A program made the translations under genes and the position numbers. The notes under the pieces are model-generated. The model was not told the origin of the DNA. It was given only the letters and a program-made list of their open reading frames with translations, and made no database searches. Shown here one piece after another: positions 25,714 to 34,009 of a stretch of DNA of 64,000 bases. Each line of letters starts with the position of its first letter. The stretch's first letter is position 1. The DNA is from an uncultured Thalassotalea sp. (GTDB lineage: Bacteria; Pseudomonadota; Gammaproteobacteria; Enterobacterales; Alteromonadaceae), in assembly GCA_947492575.1 (NCBI GenBank), contig CANLNK010000001.1, forward strand, positions 682,001 through 746,000, written 5' to 3'.

Positions 25714-26952
25714 CTAGCTTACTGCTCTCAGTCCTTTATGTGCTTCGATGGGCTTACCCGTTTTTGCGGACTCAATATGCTCAGACCACCAAGCCATCAT
25801 TACTCGTCTGCGTTCAAGATACTCTGCTCGGTTATATGCCCGCCTTACTTCATTTTTATCAACGTGAGCTAATGCGGCTTCAATAACATCAGGATCAAAA
25901 CCTTGTTCGTTTAAGGTGGTGCTTGCTAACGCCCTTAAACCATGTGATACCAGCTCACCAGCAAATCCCATGCGTTTTAATGCCATATTGGCGCTTTGGC
26001 TATTAATGTGGCTTTTGTTGTTTCGGTGACTCGGGAATACATATTCATTAGTAGTTTTAATTGATTGAAGATACTCTAAAATCTCTAAGCATTGCTCGCT
26101 TAAAGGAATAGTATGAGGCTTTTTCATCTTCATGCGTTCGGCTGGAATAGTCCAAACCTTGTTATCTAGGTCTAGATCTTCCCATTTAGCTGTTGCTGAC
26201 TCGATAGGTCGTGTCATTGTATGTAGCTGCCATTCGACTAAAGACCTTGTTACACGAGTGATGCTGGCGTTATAAAGTGCCTTCATTAAGTCAGGTAAAC
26301 GCTCTGGCTTAATCGTTGCCATGTTTTTCTTTTTAGGGGCTGGGAACAACTTAGTAACATCAGCTAGGTAATTAACTTCAATTAGGCCACTGGCAACAGC
26401 AAGACGCATAACTTCATTGATGTAACGACAAAGGCGTTTAACTGTCTCTAAATTACCTTTGTTCTTAATTGGCTCCATAATAGCAATAACCGTTCTAGGT
26501 TTTATTGCTTCAATTGGCATCTCTTTTAATTCAGGTAATACATGTTTCTCAAGCGCCTGCCATGCTTTGTCTGCGGTTTCGGTTTTGACTTGCTCTTTTT
26601 TAAGTACTAACCATTTGTTGGCTATTACGCCAAAAGTGTTTTCTAAAGAGTCTTTTTTTAGTTGTTCTATTTCTTCTCTGTGGGCTTTAGGGTCGATATT
26701 TTGGGCTAGCAGCTCTCTAGCTTCTTTTCGCTTTTCTCTTGCTTGTGACAGTGTTACTTCAGGGTATTTACCAAAACCTAAGTTTGCTCGCTTTTTTGTA
26801 TAAGGGCGATAGTAGTTGAATAGCCAAAGTTTTGAGCCGTTTACTTTTACTCTTAGCTGTAGCCCTTCGCCATCGGCAAGGTTATATTCCTTCTCTTTAG
26901 GCTTGGCTTGCTTGACTTCGGTATTTGTAAGTGGGGTTGTGATTCGTGCCAT
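25714..26952 (-). CDS. P4-type tyrosine integrase
   Basis: A 412-residue integrase. The N-terminal arm-binding (DUF4102) domain spans residues about 1-90 (LTNTEVKQAKPKEKEYNLAD, GKYPEVTLSQAR). The core-binding region is at about 105-195. The catalytic domain has Arg248 (MTRPIE), His337-Gly-Leu-Arg340, His363 and nucleophile Tyr373 in RRAYNRAEYLERR. All catalytic residues are present, so it should integrate the element at the tRNA gene whose 3' end is 165 bp away. Confidence 0.95.
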   Translation of the reverse strand: MARITTPLTNTEVKQAKPKEKEYNLADGEGLQLRVKVNGSKLWLFNYYRPYTKKRANLGFGKYPEVTLSQAREKRKEARELLAQNIDPKAHREEIEQLKKDSLENTFGVIANKWLVLKKEQVKTETADKAWQALEKHVLPELKEMPIEAIKPRTVIAIMEPIKNKGNLETVKRLCRYINEVMRLAVASGLIEVNYLADVTKLFPAPKKKNMATIKPERLPDLMKALYNASITRVTRSLVEWQLHTMTRPIESATAKWEDLDLDNKVWTIPAERMKMKKPHTIPLSEQCLEILEYLQSIKTTNEYVFPSHRNNKSHINSQSANMALKRMGFAGELVSHGLRALASTTLNEQGFDPDVIEAALAHVDKNEVRRAYNRAEYLERRRVMMAWWSEHIESAKTGKPIEAHKGLRAVS

Positions 26953-27116
26953 AGTAACACCAGATTTAGTAACATTAGGTTAGTGTTACTACGAGTGTTA
27001 CTTAAAATATTGGTTGTTACAAGTTTTTATTGGTCGTTATAAACCCTTGTTATTAGGTGTATGACTTGTTTTTATTGAGGTTTTTGAGTGTTATTCACCA
27101 TCTTTGGTTGAGAAGA

Positions 27117-27193
27117 TGGTGGCCCCTCCCAGACTTGAACTGGGGACCTACCGATTATGAGTCGGGTGCTCTAACCAACTGAGCTAAAGGGCC
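27117..27193 (-). tRNA. tRNA with CAU anticodon, probably tRNA-Ile2
   Basis: The minus strand folds into a full cloverleaf of 77 bases with encoded CCA (27117-27119). The acceptor stem is GGCCCTT/AGGGGCC, the D-loop AGCTCAGTTGGTTAGAGC, the anticodon loop CTCATAA, and the T-loop TTCAAGT. Acceptor and anticodon stems resemble ileX (lysidine-modified tRNA-Ile2) more than elongator tRNA-Met, but the anticodon fits both. The 3' half is the integration target of the neighbouring island. Confidence 0.9.
27124..27143. repeat. Proximal attachment site inside tRNA gene
   Basis: Copy of the 20-bp att core (identical to 21259-21278). The insertion restored the tRNA gene sequence. Confidence 0.9.
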
Positions 27194-27499
27194 ATTTGTT
27201 GAAGTAGACAGGACGTCTATAAAACGGCTGGCAGTATAAGCATTTTTTATTTTAATGTCACCACCACTTTTTGAAAAAAGCTGCCATTGCTGTTTGTTAG
27301 TTTAAATAATGTGCAAACCTCTGCCTTAACTCGATTTTATTTGTTGTATCTCTTCACCTTTTCTCGGCGAACTATGGTTGTCTTTGGGTTTAATAAAACG
27401 AGATTAAAAAGCCCTAATAAATTGATCGTTAGGGCTTCATTTTACTGTCTATTTTACTATTGAAAGTACAGCTATAAATGCAGCTTAGTCAGGTGAACG
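27194..27499. other. Intergenic region between tRNA and permease gene
   Basis: It holds a terminator for the permease gene (27404-27438) and the tRNA promoter region. No gene. Confidence 0.5.
27404..27438 (-). terminator. Rho-independent terminator after purine permease gene
   Basis: On the minus strand AAGCCCTAA and TTAGGGCTT pair around 11 bases and are followed by TTTTTAATC. Confidence 0.85.
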
Positions 27500-28831
27500 C
27501 TATTTTAAATCAAACACATAACGGAGCAGGAAAATTGCGGCGAGCGCGTAGGTAAGCATGCTCACCTGTTTGTATTTTCCAGAGCCCAGCATAATGCCCA
27601 CATAGGTAATAAAGCCCAATGCGATACCTTCGCTAATGCTGAAGGTGAGTGGCATTGCCATTAGTGCAACTGATGCAGTTGCTAGCCCACCGAAGTCGTC
27701 AAAGTCTAGCTGGCGGATAGATTCCATCATTAATACGCCAACAATCACGAGTGCTGGCGTGGTTGCCATTAAAGGAATCACTTTCATCAGTGGTGTTAAA
27801 AATAGCGAGAGGATAAAGCACACAGCAACAACAACGGCGGTTAGCCCTGTTCGTCCGCCTACTGATGCACCTGCGGCCGACTCTACATAACTGGTTACTG
27901 GCGACGTACCTAATGCTGCACCTGCGACACTTGCGGTTGCGTCCGCTGTCATCGCTGAGCCCATTTGCGGCAACTTACCTTCTTTGTTTAACAAGTTTGC
28001 GCGGCGAGACACGCCAATCAAGGTGCCGATGGTGTCGAACATATTCACGAACATAAGCGCGAAAATTAAGTCCCATGTTTGGGCAAAGTTTTCTATGGGG
28101 TACCAAATGTCCATTGCAAACCATGTGTCGCTAATTGGCTCAGGTAAGCCGACTACTGCTTCTGGTGTTGCGGTTAATGTGCCACTCTCTGTAGGGATCA
28201 AAGTGCCAATTAACGTAAGGGCGATAATGGAATACAGCATGCCGCCATTCACTTTCTTTATCACTAATACGATGGTGAAGATAATGCCGAAAAGCGCTAA
28301 TAGTGTTGCTGGTTGAGAAAGGTCACCCAGTGATACAAAGGTGGCAGGGTTAGCCACAATAAGACCTGCATTTTTAAGGCCGATAAAGGCGATAAACAAG
28401 CCGATACCGCATTGCACACCTATTTTAAGTGCTGCGGGTATTGCATCGGCTATTTTGGTGCGAATGCCTGTAACCGACAGCAGTACAAACAAAATGCCAT
28501 TCCAGAAAACAATGCCGAGGGCTGCTTCCCACGGAATTTCGCGCCCCATACAAATGGTAAAGGCGAAGAAGGCATTCAGTCCCATACCGGGAGCAAGGGC
28601 GATAGGGTAGTTGGTCATCATTGCCATCAATAACGTACCAACACAGGCAGCGAGGGCGGTAACGGTTATCAGGCCTTCAATTGGCATGCCGCTTAAGCCA
28701 AGAATACTGGGGTTAACCACCAAAATATAAGACATTGCGGTAAAGGTGGTGAGGCCAGCAAGCACCTCGGTTTTTATTGTCGTGTTGTGTTGCTGTAGCT
28801 TAAAAACACGCTCTAGCAGGGCTGAAATCAT
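27500..28831 (-). CDS. NCS2 family purine permease, AzgA/PbuG type
   Basis: A 443-residue inner-membrane permease of the adenine/guanine/hypoxanthine subgroup. The signatures EVLAGLTTFTAMSYILVVNP (about 22-41) and APGMGLNAFFAFT (about 80-92) are diagnostic, with about 12-14 membrane segments and a second conserved region near SAAGASVGGRTGLTAVV. It takes up purine bases with protons. It lies downstream of a TonB receptor gene in the same direction, but a terminator separates them, so joint function is only suggested. Confidence 0.92.
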   Translation of the reverse strand: MISALLERVFKLQQHNTTIKTEVLAGLTTFTAMSYILVVNPSILGLSGMPIEGLITVTALAACVGTLLMAMMTNYPIALAPGMGLNAFFAFTICMGREIPWEAALGIVFWNGILFVLLSVTGIRTKIADAIPAALKIGVQCGIGLFIAFIGLKNAGLIVANPATFVSLGDLSQPATLLALFGIIFTIVLVIKKVNGGMLYSIIALTLIGTLIPTESGTLTATPEAVVGLPEPISDTWFAMDIWYPIENFAQTWDLIFALMFVNMFDTIGTLIGVSRRANLLNKEGKLPQMGSAMTADATASVAGAALGTSPVTSYVESAAGASVGGRTGLTAVVVAVCFILSLFLTPLMKVIPLMATTPALVIVGVLMMESIRQLDFDDFGGLATASVALMAMPLTFSISEGIALGFITYVGIMLGSGKYKQVSMLTYALAAIFLLRYVFDLK

Positions 28832-28902
28832 AAAACTCTCTTTGTACTTCTTAGATGCTCAACGTAGGTAGTTGGCAAAACACCCAAGAGGAAATGCTTA
28901 AA

Positions 28903-28938
28903 CGAAAAAGCCGACACGTCCGAAGATGGTGCCGGCTG
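28903..28938 (-). terminator. Rho-independent terminator after TonB receptor gene
   Basis: On the minus strand AGCCGGC pairs with GTCGGCT and TTTTTCG follows. Confidence 0.85.
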
Positions 28939-28955
28939 TTATTCACATTGCTTGG

Positions 28956-31376
28956 TTAGAACTTGTAAGCAACGGTAGCGCTTACGTGGCGCGGTAATTC
29001 AGGTAGTACAATTTGGCTACCGAATAGGTCTGGGAAGTTCGAACGAAAGTACTCTTCGTCAGTTAAGTTCTTCACGTTTACGTTGAAGCTCCAGTTGTCT
29101 TTCTGGTAAGAAACACCTGCATTAACTAGCGTGTAGCTTGGCAGCGTTACTGAACCAGAGAAGCCAGACGCTGTTTCGTCAGCCTTAATTACACTTAGGT
29201 TACCCGCAAGACCATTTTGGAAGTCGTACGTTGCGGTTAGTGTGTAAATATTCTCTGGGATACCCGCTTTACGACCGTCTGGGTTTGTTGTGCCGTCACC
29301 CACAAGGTTCAAGCCGATAACGTTACCACCTAAAACAAGCGACTTGTCTTCAAGATTAACCATGTCTTCAAGGCCCAAGAAGCCAAACTGGTTACCGTTC
29401 TCAACTGCTGTTAAGTTGAATACTTTCATGTTTGAGTAACCACCCGAAAGTACCAAGTTTTCGTTAACTACCCAACGAAGTTCAAGCTCAACACCTTCAT
29501 TCTTCGTAGTAGCGTTAGTCACGATAGATTGCGCGTTGAAGTCGGTACGTTCTTGTTCGTAAACCGAAAGAGCGAAGTATAGGCTGTCTTCTAAGAAGCT
29601 ACCTTTTACACCGTATTCAAACAACTCTGAGGTATCGAATGCGCCGCTACCACCTTCGTTGTTAAGTTGGCTAATACCAATCTCAGCACCTTGACCCGCA
29701 ACTAATGTACCTTGCTCTGCCATGGTGATGTATGGGATTAAGCCCCAAGATGTTTTGTATGAAATACTCGTGTTCCAAGAAGTACCATCAACAGTTTCAT
29801 CTTCCGTAATTGGTGTTGCTGAATCCTCAGCAAATAACAGTAAATCTTCACGCGAAGTACTTTCAATGTCGATTGTGTCGTAACGAAGACCTAATACAAG
29901 TGATAAGCCCCAGTCCCATGTTAAATCAGTCATTACTGCAAAACCGATGTCTGTGTAATTACCTACATCGTAGTTGTCGTAGTTGTAGCCAATAACGGTT
30001 GCAAGATCACGCTTATCAAGGGCTGACGATGCCATCGTTAAATCACGACGGTTGAAGTATTCAAACGTGAAGTCGTCGCCGTGTTCGAAATCGGTGTGAC
30101 GAATTGACGGTGAAATTTGGATTTGCGCAAGCAATGAATCTACTTCGTATTCTGTGGCGAATACTAACTTGTTCTCGATAACCCAGCTGTCGTGGAATTG
30201 TGAGAAACCATAAGCGTTTTCGTTTAAGTTTTCGTACGAGTCGTAGAAGAACTGGTTCTTAATTTCCCAGTCATCTGTGTAGTACATGATGTCGAAGTAG
30301 AAGGTGGTCGCATCGTTAACGAGCTGATCTTCTGGTGCTACTAGCACCTGAGAGCGGCTTAGTTTCGTAGTACCAACGTTTTGAAGCGCCATTAAGTCAG
30401 TTGCTTCTGAATCGGTAAATGCCGCTGCTGGTACGTAGAAGAACGAGTTACCTGCAATGTTTACTGCGCCATATTCTTCATGAGAAATACGACCACTGCC
30501 ATCGGTATCAAGCGGCTGCGCTGTACCTGTAATGTAAGTACCGTTATCGACTAAGTCTTGTGTTAAACGGTTCCAACCTGCAACTTGGTTACCGTCGTAT
30601 CTGTGGTACATACCACCAAATTCAATGTGCAGATTGTCGCTAATATCAACGTTGAAAGATGCTTGTACAATAGATTGGTCAGTTGCAGAGTTTTCGTAGT
30701 AGCTACCTGAGTCTTCTACTTCTGCGTATAGGTAGTAACCAAACTGTTTGCCACCAAGTGTTCCAGGGCCACCAACTTCGGCAGTGAGTATGCTCTTATC
30801 CCAGCTACCAGTGGTGTATGAAAGTGCACCAGCTTCTTCTTCAAGGTATTGGCCTTGGCTTGAACGCGCTGACTTAGGGATGAAGTTTAAGTAACCACCG
30901 ATTTTAGCAGGACCGTAAATTGGTGATGCTGGGCCACGCACAATATCAACACGGCTTGACGCTCCAATTGGCGTAGGGTAGTTACCCGGGTTGTCTAAGC
31001 GTTTAACGCCACGGAAGTATGCTTCACCAGGAGTACCACGAATATCCAACGAACCGGCAACGCCGAAGAAAGATTGTGTAAATGTACCCGGTGCAAAGGT
31101 AATAAGCTCATCAATATCAACAATGTTGAAACGTTCCATCATTTCATCTGAAACACTTGATGCTGAACGCGGCGTTTCCAAAATTGATTTACCAAAACCG
31201 AAAACTGTTTCAACGTCTTGGCCCGGTAAACTACCTAGCGAGCCTTTAACCTCAATTTTTTCAATTTCTTCTTCGTTTACCGCAACTTCGTCTGCATATG
31301 CTGACGTCATCGACATGGCTAAACCGATGGACACGGCACCAGCGATTGGTCTGATCTTAAATAGAGCTTTTTTCAT
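28956..31376 (-). CDS. TonB-dependent receptor with an EF-hand-like loop
   Basis: An 806-residue outer-membrane receptor of siderophore-receptor-like length. The signal peptide ends at AYADE. The TonB box region is EIEKIEVKGSL, the plug (about 60-170) has FGFGKSILETPRSASSVS, LDIRGTPGEAYFRG and VDIVRGPASPIYGP, and the barrel ends in RHVSATVAYKF. One external loop contains DTDGSGRISHEE, a complete EF-hand calcium-loop pattern. Substrate is unknown. A purine permease follows after a terminator, so a nucleobase-related ligand is possible. Confidence 0.88.
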   Translation of the reverse strand: MKKALFKIRPIAGAVSIGLAMSMTSAYADEVAVNEEEIEKIEVKGSLGSLPGQDVETVFGFGKSILETPRSASSVSDEMMERFNIVDIDELITFAPGTFTQSFFGVAGSLDIRGTPGEAYFRGVKRLDNPGNYPTPIGASSRVDIVRGPASPIYGPAKIGGYLNFIPKSARSSQGQYLEEEAGALSYTTGSWDKSILTAEVGGPGTLGGKQFGYYLYAEVEDSGSYYENSATDQSIVQASFNVDISDNLHIEFGGMYHRYDGNQVAGWNRLTQDLVDNGTYITGTAQPLDTDGSGRISHEEYGAVNIAGNSFFYVPAAAFTDSEATDLMALQNVGTTKLSRSQVLVAPEDQLVNDATTFYFDIMYYTDDWEIKNQFFYDSYENLNENAYGFSQFHDSWVIENKLVFATEYEVDSLLAQIQISPSIRHTDFEHGDDFTFEYFNRRDLTMASSALDKRDLATVIGYNYDNYDVGNYTDIGFAVMTDLTWDWGLSLVLGLRYDTIDIESTSREDLLLFAEDSATPITEDETVDGTSWNTSISYKTSWGLIPYITMAEQGTLVAGQGAEIGISQLNNEGGSGAFDTSELFEYGVKGSFLEDSLYFALSVYEQERTDFNAQSIVTNATTKNEGVELELRWVVNENLVLSGGYSNMKVFNLTAVENGNQFGFLGLEDMVNLEDKSLVLGGNVIGLNLVGDGTTNPDGRKAGIPENIYTLTATYDFQNGLAGNLSVIKADETASGFSGSVTLPSYTLVNAGVSYQKDNWSFNVNVKNLTDEEYFRSNFPDLFGSQIVLPELPRHVSATVAYKF

Positions 31377-31645
31377 ACTACAATGACCTTAAAGTTTGTT
31401 ATTAGCATTTATTAAAATTGTTATCGGGGACTGAGATAGCAGATTGAATGCCAAGTTGATAACCGATCGGTCAAATAAAACTAATCTATGTAAGTTGTTG
31501 AAAAATAATGCTAATTGAGATTTGTTTGTATATTTTTCAGCCGAGGGGTTTGTGTTTGAAATTTAATCTGGTTTTTTGTGCACCAAAGGTGTGCTCATTA
31601 AAGAGCAGATGCACTAAAGTGGTGGAGCTTTATCTGTAACTTGGT

Positions 31646-33103
31646 TTATTTTCGAGGGAATGAGAGTATGAATTGAGTGCCTTCGTCTACGGTAGACTCT
31701 ATCGCGATGTCACCAGAGTGCTTTTCAATAATGGCGTATGAAATGGAAAGCCCAAGCCCTGTGCCTTTGCCTTCTGGTTTGGTCGTGAAAAATGGTTCAA
31801 ACAGTTTGTTTTTGGTGTTTTCATCCATGCCGCTGCCATTGTCGCTTACCGAAATATGCACTTTATCGTCTGACCATGTTTTGATGGTAATGAGTCCATT
31901 TTCTTCGATGGCGTGGCTCGCATTTACGATGAGATTGATTAAAACCTGTTGTAATTCGCCTTTGTGGCCGTCAATTGCGGGAATGTCTTCGTCAAAGTCG
32001 GTAACGACCTCGCTGTTGTACTTCACCTGATTCCAAGCAATTTTGATGCTTTCTTCCGCAACGTGATTAAGGTTAACCGCGCTGAACTTAGCTTCATCGT
32101 CTTTACGTGAAAATGAGTTTAAGCCGCTTACGATATCGGCAACACGTTCGATACCTTCGTGACAAGAGGCCATGAGCTCACCAATATCGTCTTGTGCGAA
32201 ACTCAATTCGTCGTCTGCAGGAATATGCTCTGCTGCCTCGTTTAGCGCTTTGTTGAAGATCTCAACGTATTCACTAAGTACCGACAAATTACTCTTCACG
32301 TAGCCTATCGGATTGTTAACCTCATGTGCGATACCAGCGGCTAGCTGACCAATGGATGCCATTTTCTCACTGTGCACTAATTGCTTTTGTGTGTTTTTGA
32401 GCTTTTTAACGGTACGCTCTAGTTGGTGGAAGTTACGCGCCAGTTTTTCTTCGGTTGAGCGTTTTTGGAGGGCAGATACAAATTGTTGTGCTGCGGTGTC
32501 TAAAGTTTGCTTTACGTCTTCGCTATAGCAGTAGTGAGGCAGGTCGATAATCACCAAATTTTTACGTTTTTTTAGGGGCTGATAGCTGAACGAAATAAGG
32601 TAGTTGTTGGCAAAGTGCTCGGTAATTTTCCCCCACTCGTTTCCTGAACTTTGTAAACGGCGCCAGTGGCTATCGTCTTCTTCAATATCATCTAGTAGGT
32701 TTGTGATATCTATCCGCCCATGAAACAGCCTCTCTAGCTTACTAGCAGTTGCGTTTAAGTGGTAGCAAACCGCTCGCTCTGGGTTCTTATAATCAAATAG
32801 GAAAACAGCACCTTCAAGTAGTTGCGAAGTTTCTACTAAAAAGGTGGTTAACATTTCGATAGTAGAGGTTGATACTGCTTGATGGTGCGCAAGTGTCGAC
32901 AATACTTTTAGTTGTATTTGTCGATTATTAGCTTGTTTCAGCGCACTTATAAGCTCTTTGTAAGACTCGAATTTGTGCTGATCAATGTCATCTAACTTTT
33001 GCTCAAGCGCTTTCTTAGCCTCACGCTCGTCGAGTAATGCTTGCTCCAACAGCTTTACATGACGAGTGAGTTTCGCTACTTGGTCGTCACTTTTAATAGA
33101 CAA
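31646..33103 (-). CDS. H-NOX-associated sensor histidine kinase (HahK/HnoK-like)
   Basis: About 485 residues, no membrane segment. An N-terminal coiled coil (about 10-60) leads into a GAF-like sensor (about 70-200). A linker coil is followed by HisKA with the phospho-histidine in GIAHEVNNPIGY and HATPase with NLIVNASHAI, DNGSGM and GTGLGLSI. There is no receiver domain, so it must pass phosphate to a separate receiver or phosphotransfer protein. A TTG start at 33103 is preferred because GGAG lies 7 bases upstream; an ATG at 33127 gives a longer frame with weaker site. The gene overlaps the H-NOX gene, so the kinase is the likely output of nitric-oxide sensing. Confidence 0.88.
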   Translation of the reverse strand: MSIKSDDQVAKLTRHVKLLEQALLDEREAKKALEQKLDDIDQHKFESYKELISALKQANNRQIQLKVLSTLAHHQAVSTSTIEMLTTFLVETSQLLEGAVFLFDYKNPERAVCYHLNATASKLERLFHGRIDITNLLDDIEEDDSHWRRLQSSGNEWGKITEHFANNYLISFSYQPLKKRKNLVIIDLPHYCYSEDVKQTLDTAAQQFVSALQKRSTEEKLARNFHQLERTVKKLKNTQKQLVHSEKMASIGQLAAGIAHEVNNPIGYVKSNLSVLSEYVEIFNKALNEAAEHIPADDELSFAQDDIGELMASCHEGIERVADIVSGLNSFSRKDDEAKFSAVNLNHVAEESIKIAWNQVKYNSEVVTDFDEDIPAIDGHKGELQQVLINLIVNASHAIEENGLITIKTWSDDKVHISVSDNGSGMDENTKNKLFEPFFTTKPEGKGTGLGLSISYAIIEKHSGDIAIESTVDEGTQFILSFPRK

Positions 33104-33618
33104 TGTTTGTCTCCGTGATGTGTACAACTAACATGTTCTACGGCAACGTCTTCGTTAAAGTGATTTGCTGCACCGTAGATTAGTCCTTCAGCTAAAAAGC
33201 ACACTTGGCGATGCGAGGTATACTTCAGTAATAAGGTTTGGTCGTCTACTTTATCTAAAATAAGTGAAGGCGTGTAGGCCATAGGATCACTCTTTTTCAC
33301 TTCAATGTGAATAACATTCTCAACGTGGTCGAGAAAATCAAACACATTGTCACAGGCATCCATATGGTGGCTCGCTGCACCGGCTAATGTGGGAAACAGG
33401 AACTTGCCAAATGCCCTAAGTAATTCGCTGAGTTCGACATCGAGCAACTCAACAGTGATAGTGAGCAACTCAACAAATATTTTATCCTCGTACAAGTCGG
33501 TGGCAATAAAACTGGAGGACTCTGCAAGCTCACTGCGATCAATAATTTCAAGCCAAGTTACAATGCCATGAGCTTGTTCAACATAGTCTCGGTATCCACA
33601 GAAAATTGCGCCTTTCAT
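33076..33618 (-). CDS. H-NOX heme-based nitric-oxide sensor
   Basis: A 180-residue H-NOX (HNOB) protein with the family start MKGAIFCGY. The heme-binding proximal histidine is His104. The heme-propionate YxSxR motif is Tyr133, Ser135, Arg137. Cys140, His162, Cys165 and Cys173 reproduce, one residue shifted, the zinc site described for Shewanella H-NOX (139/161/164/172, from memory). It binds NO and inhibits its partner kinase, whose gene overlaps the 3' end. In Vibrio fischeri such a pair tunes syp biofilm control. Confidence 0.93.
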   Translation of the reverse strand: MKGAIFCGYRDYVEQAHGIVTWLEIIDRSELAESSSFIATDLYEDKIFVELLTITVELLDVELSELLRAFGKFLFPTLAGAASHHMDACDNVFDFLDHVENVIHIEVKKSDPMAYTPSLILDKVDDQTLLLKYTSHRQVCFLAEGLIYGAANHFNEDVAVEHVSCTHHGDKHCLLKVTTK

Positions 33619-33883
33619 AGATGTCCTTAATTAGTAGGTAAGAATGCTCTTACGTTGATTCCAATGGCTTTACTGCCAACTTATGGAGCTTGCTGAGTAT
33701 ATGCAAAACAATAGCACTGTATTGCACCAGTCTCGCAAAGCGACAGTTAAGCTTCAAGTATGAGTTTAGTCTTTAATTTTCAAACTGTTAAATTTTTAAC
33801 TGTTCTAAAAAACTAACGTTACCCCTCGAGTTCCCATTATTTACTGGCTAATACCTACCGTCTCGTTGCGGTTATTGAGTTGC

Positions 33884-33898
33884 AATGCAAATTGCGAG
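33884..33898 (-). promoter_or_regulatory. SypG-like enhancer box (LruC operon)
   Basis: On the minus strand CTCGCAATTTGCATT fits the shared 15-bp box at 12 of 15 positions when compared with TTCGCAATTTGCAAA. It lies about 69 bp before the sigma-54 promoter. Confidence 0.6.
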
Positions 33899-33959
33899 AA
33901 ACATAGCCTTACCTGTCATTGTAGAAACGTAAACATCTGAAAATAATGATAATAATCTA

Positions 33960-33975
33960 TGGAATGGTCTTTGCT
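33960..33975 (+). promoter_or_regulatory. Sigma-54 promoter of the LruC operon
   Basis: TGGAATGGTCTTTGCT has GG at -24 and GC at -12 with correct spacing and TTTGCT ending. The gene start lies 34 bp after it. Confidence 0.8.
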
Positions 33976-34009
33976 CCTTGTAATTTACTGCAAATTGAAG
34001 GGGTAGTGT

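Larger units (their letters stand above)
21259..27143 (-). mobile_element. Integrated phage-satellite-like (PICI-like) island in a tRNA gene
   Basis: A ~5.9-kb element bounded by a 20-bp direct repeat, one copy of which is in the tRNA gene. The integrase gene lies next to the tRNA end. In leftward order follow an unknown gene, AlpA, a winged-helix protein, an HUH/YagK-type replication protein, a terminase-small-subunit-like protein, an exported protein, a plus-strand zinc-ribbon protein and a small gene. There are no capsid, tail or large-terminase genes. Int-AlpA-Rep-TerS order is that of Gram-negative phage-inducible islands and P4-like satellites. The integrase, AlpA and wing-helix genes read continuously and look intact, so the element may be mobile with a helper phage. 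Confidence 0.85.
33619..34009. other. Intergenic region with sigma-54 promoter and SypG-like box
   Basis: 391 bp between the H-NOX gene (minus) and the LruC gene (plus). It contains the box at 33884-33898 and the -24/-12 promoter at 33960-33975. No gene is seen; H-NOX gene promoter not resolved. Confidence 0.6.

Noticed and set aside
28832-28955. Purine riboswitch in front of the NCS2 permease gene
   Set aside because: The leader between the TonB receptor terminator and the permease start is short, and I see no three-way-junction core or paired loop bases.
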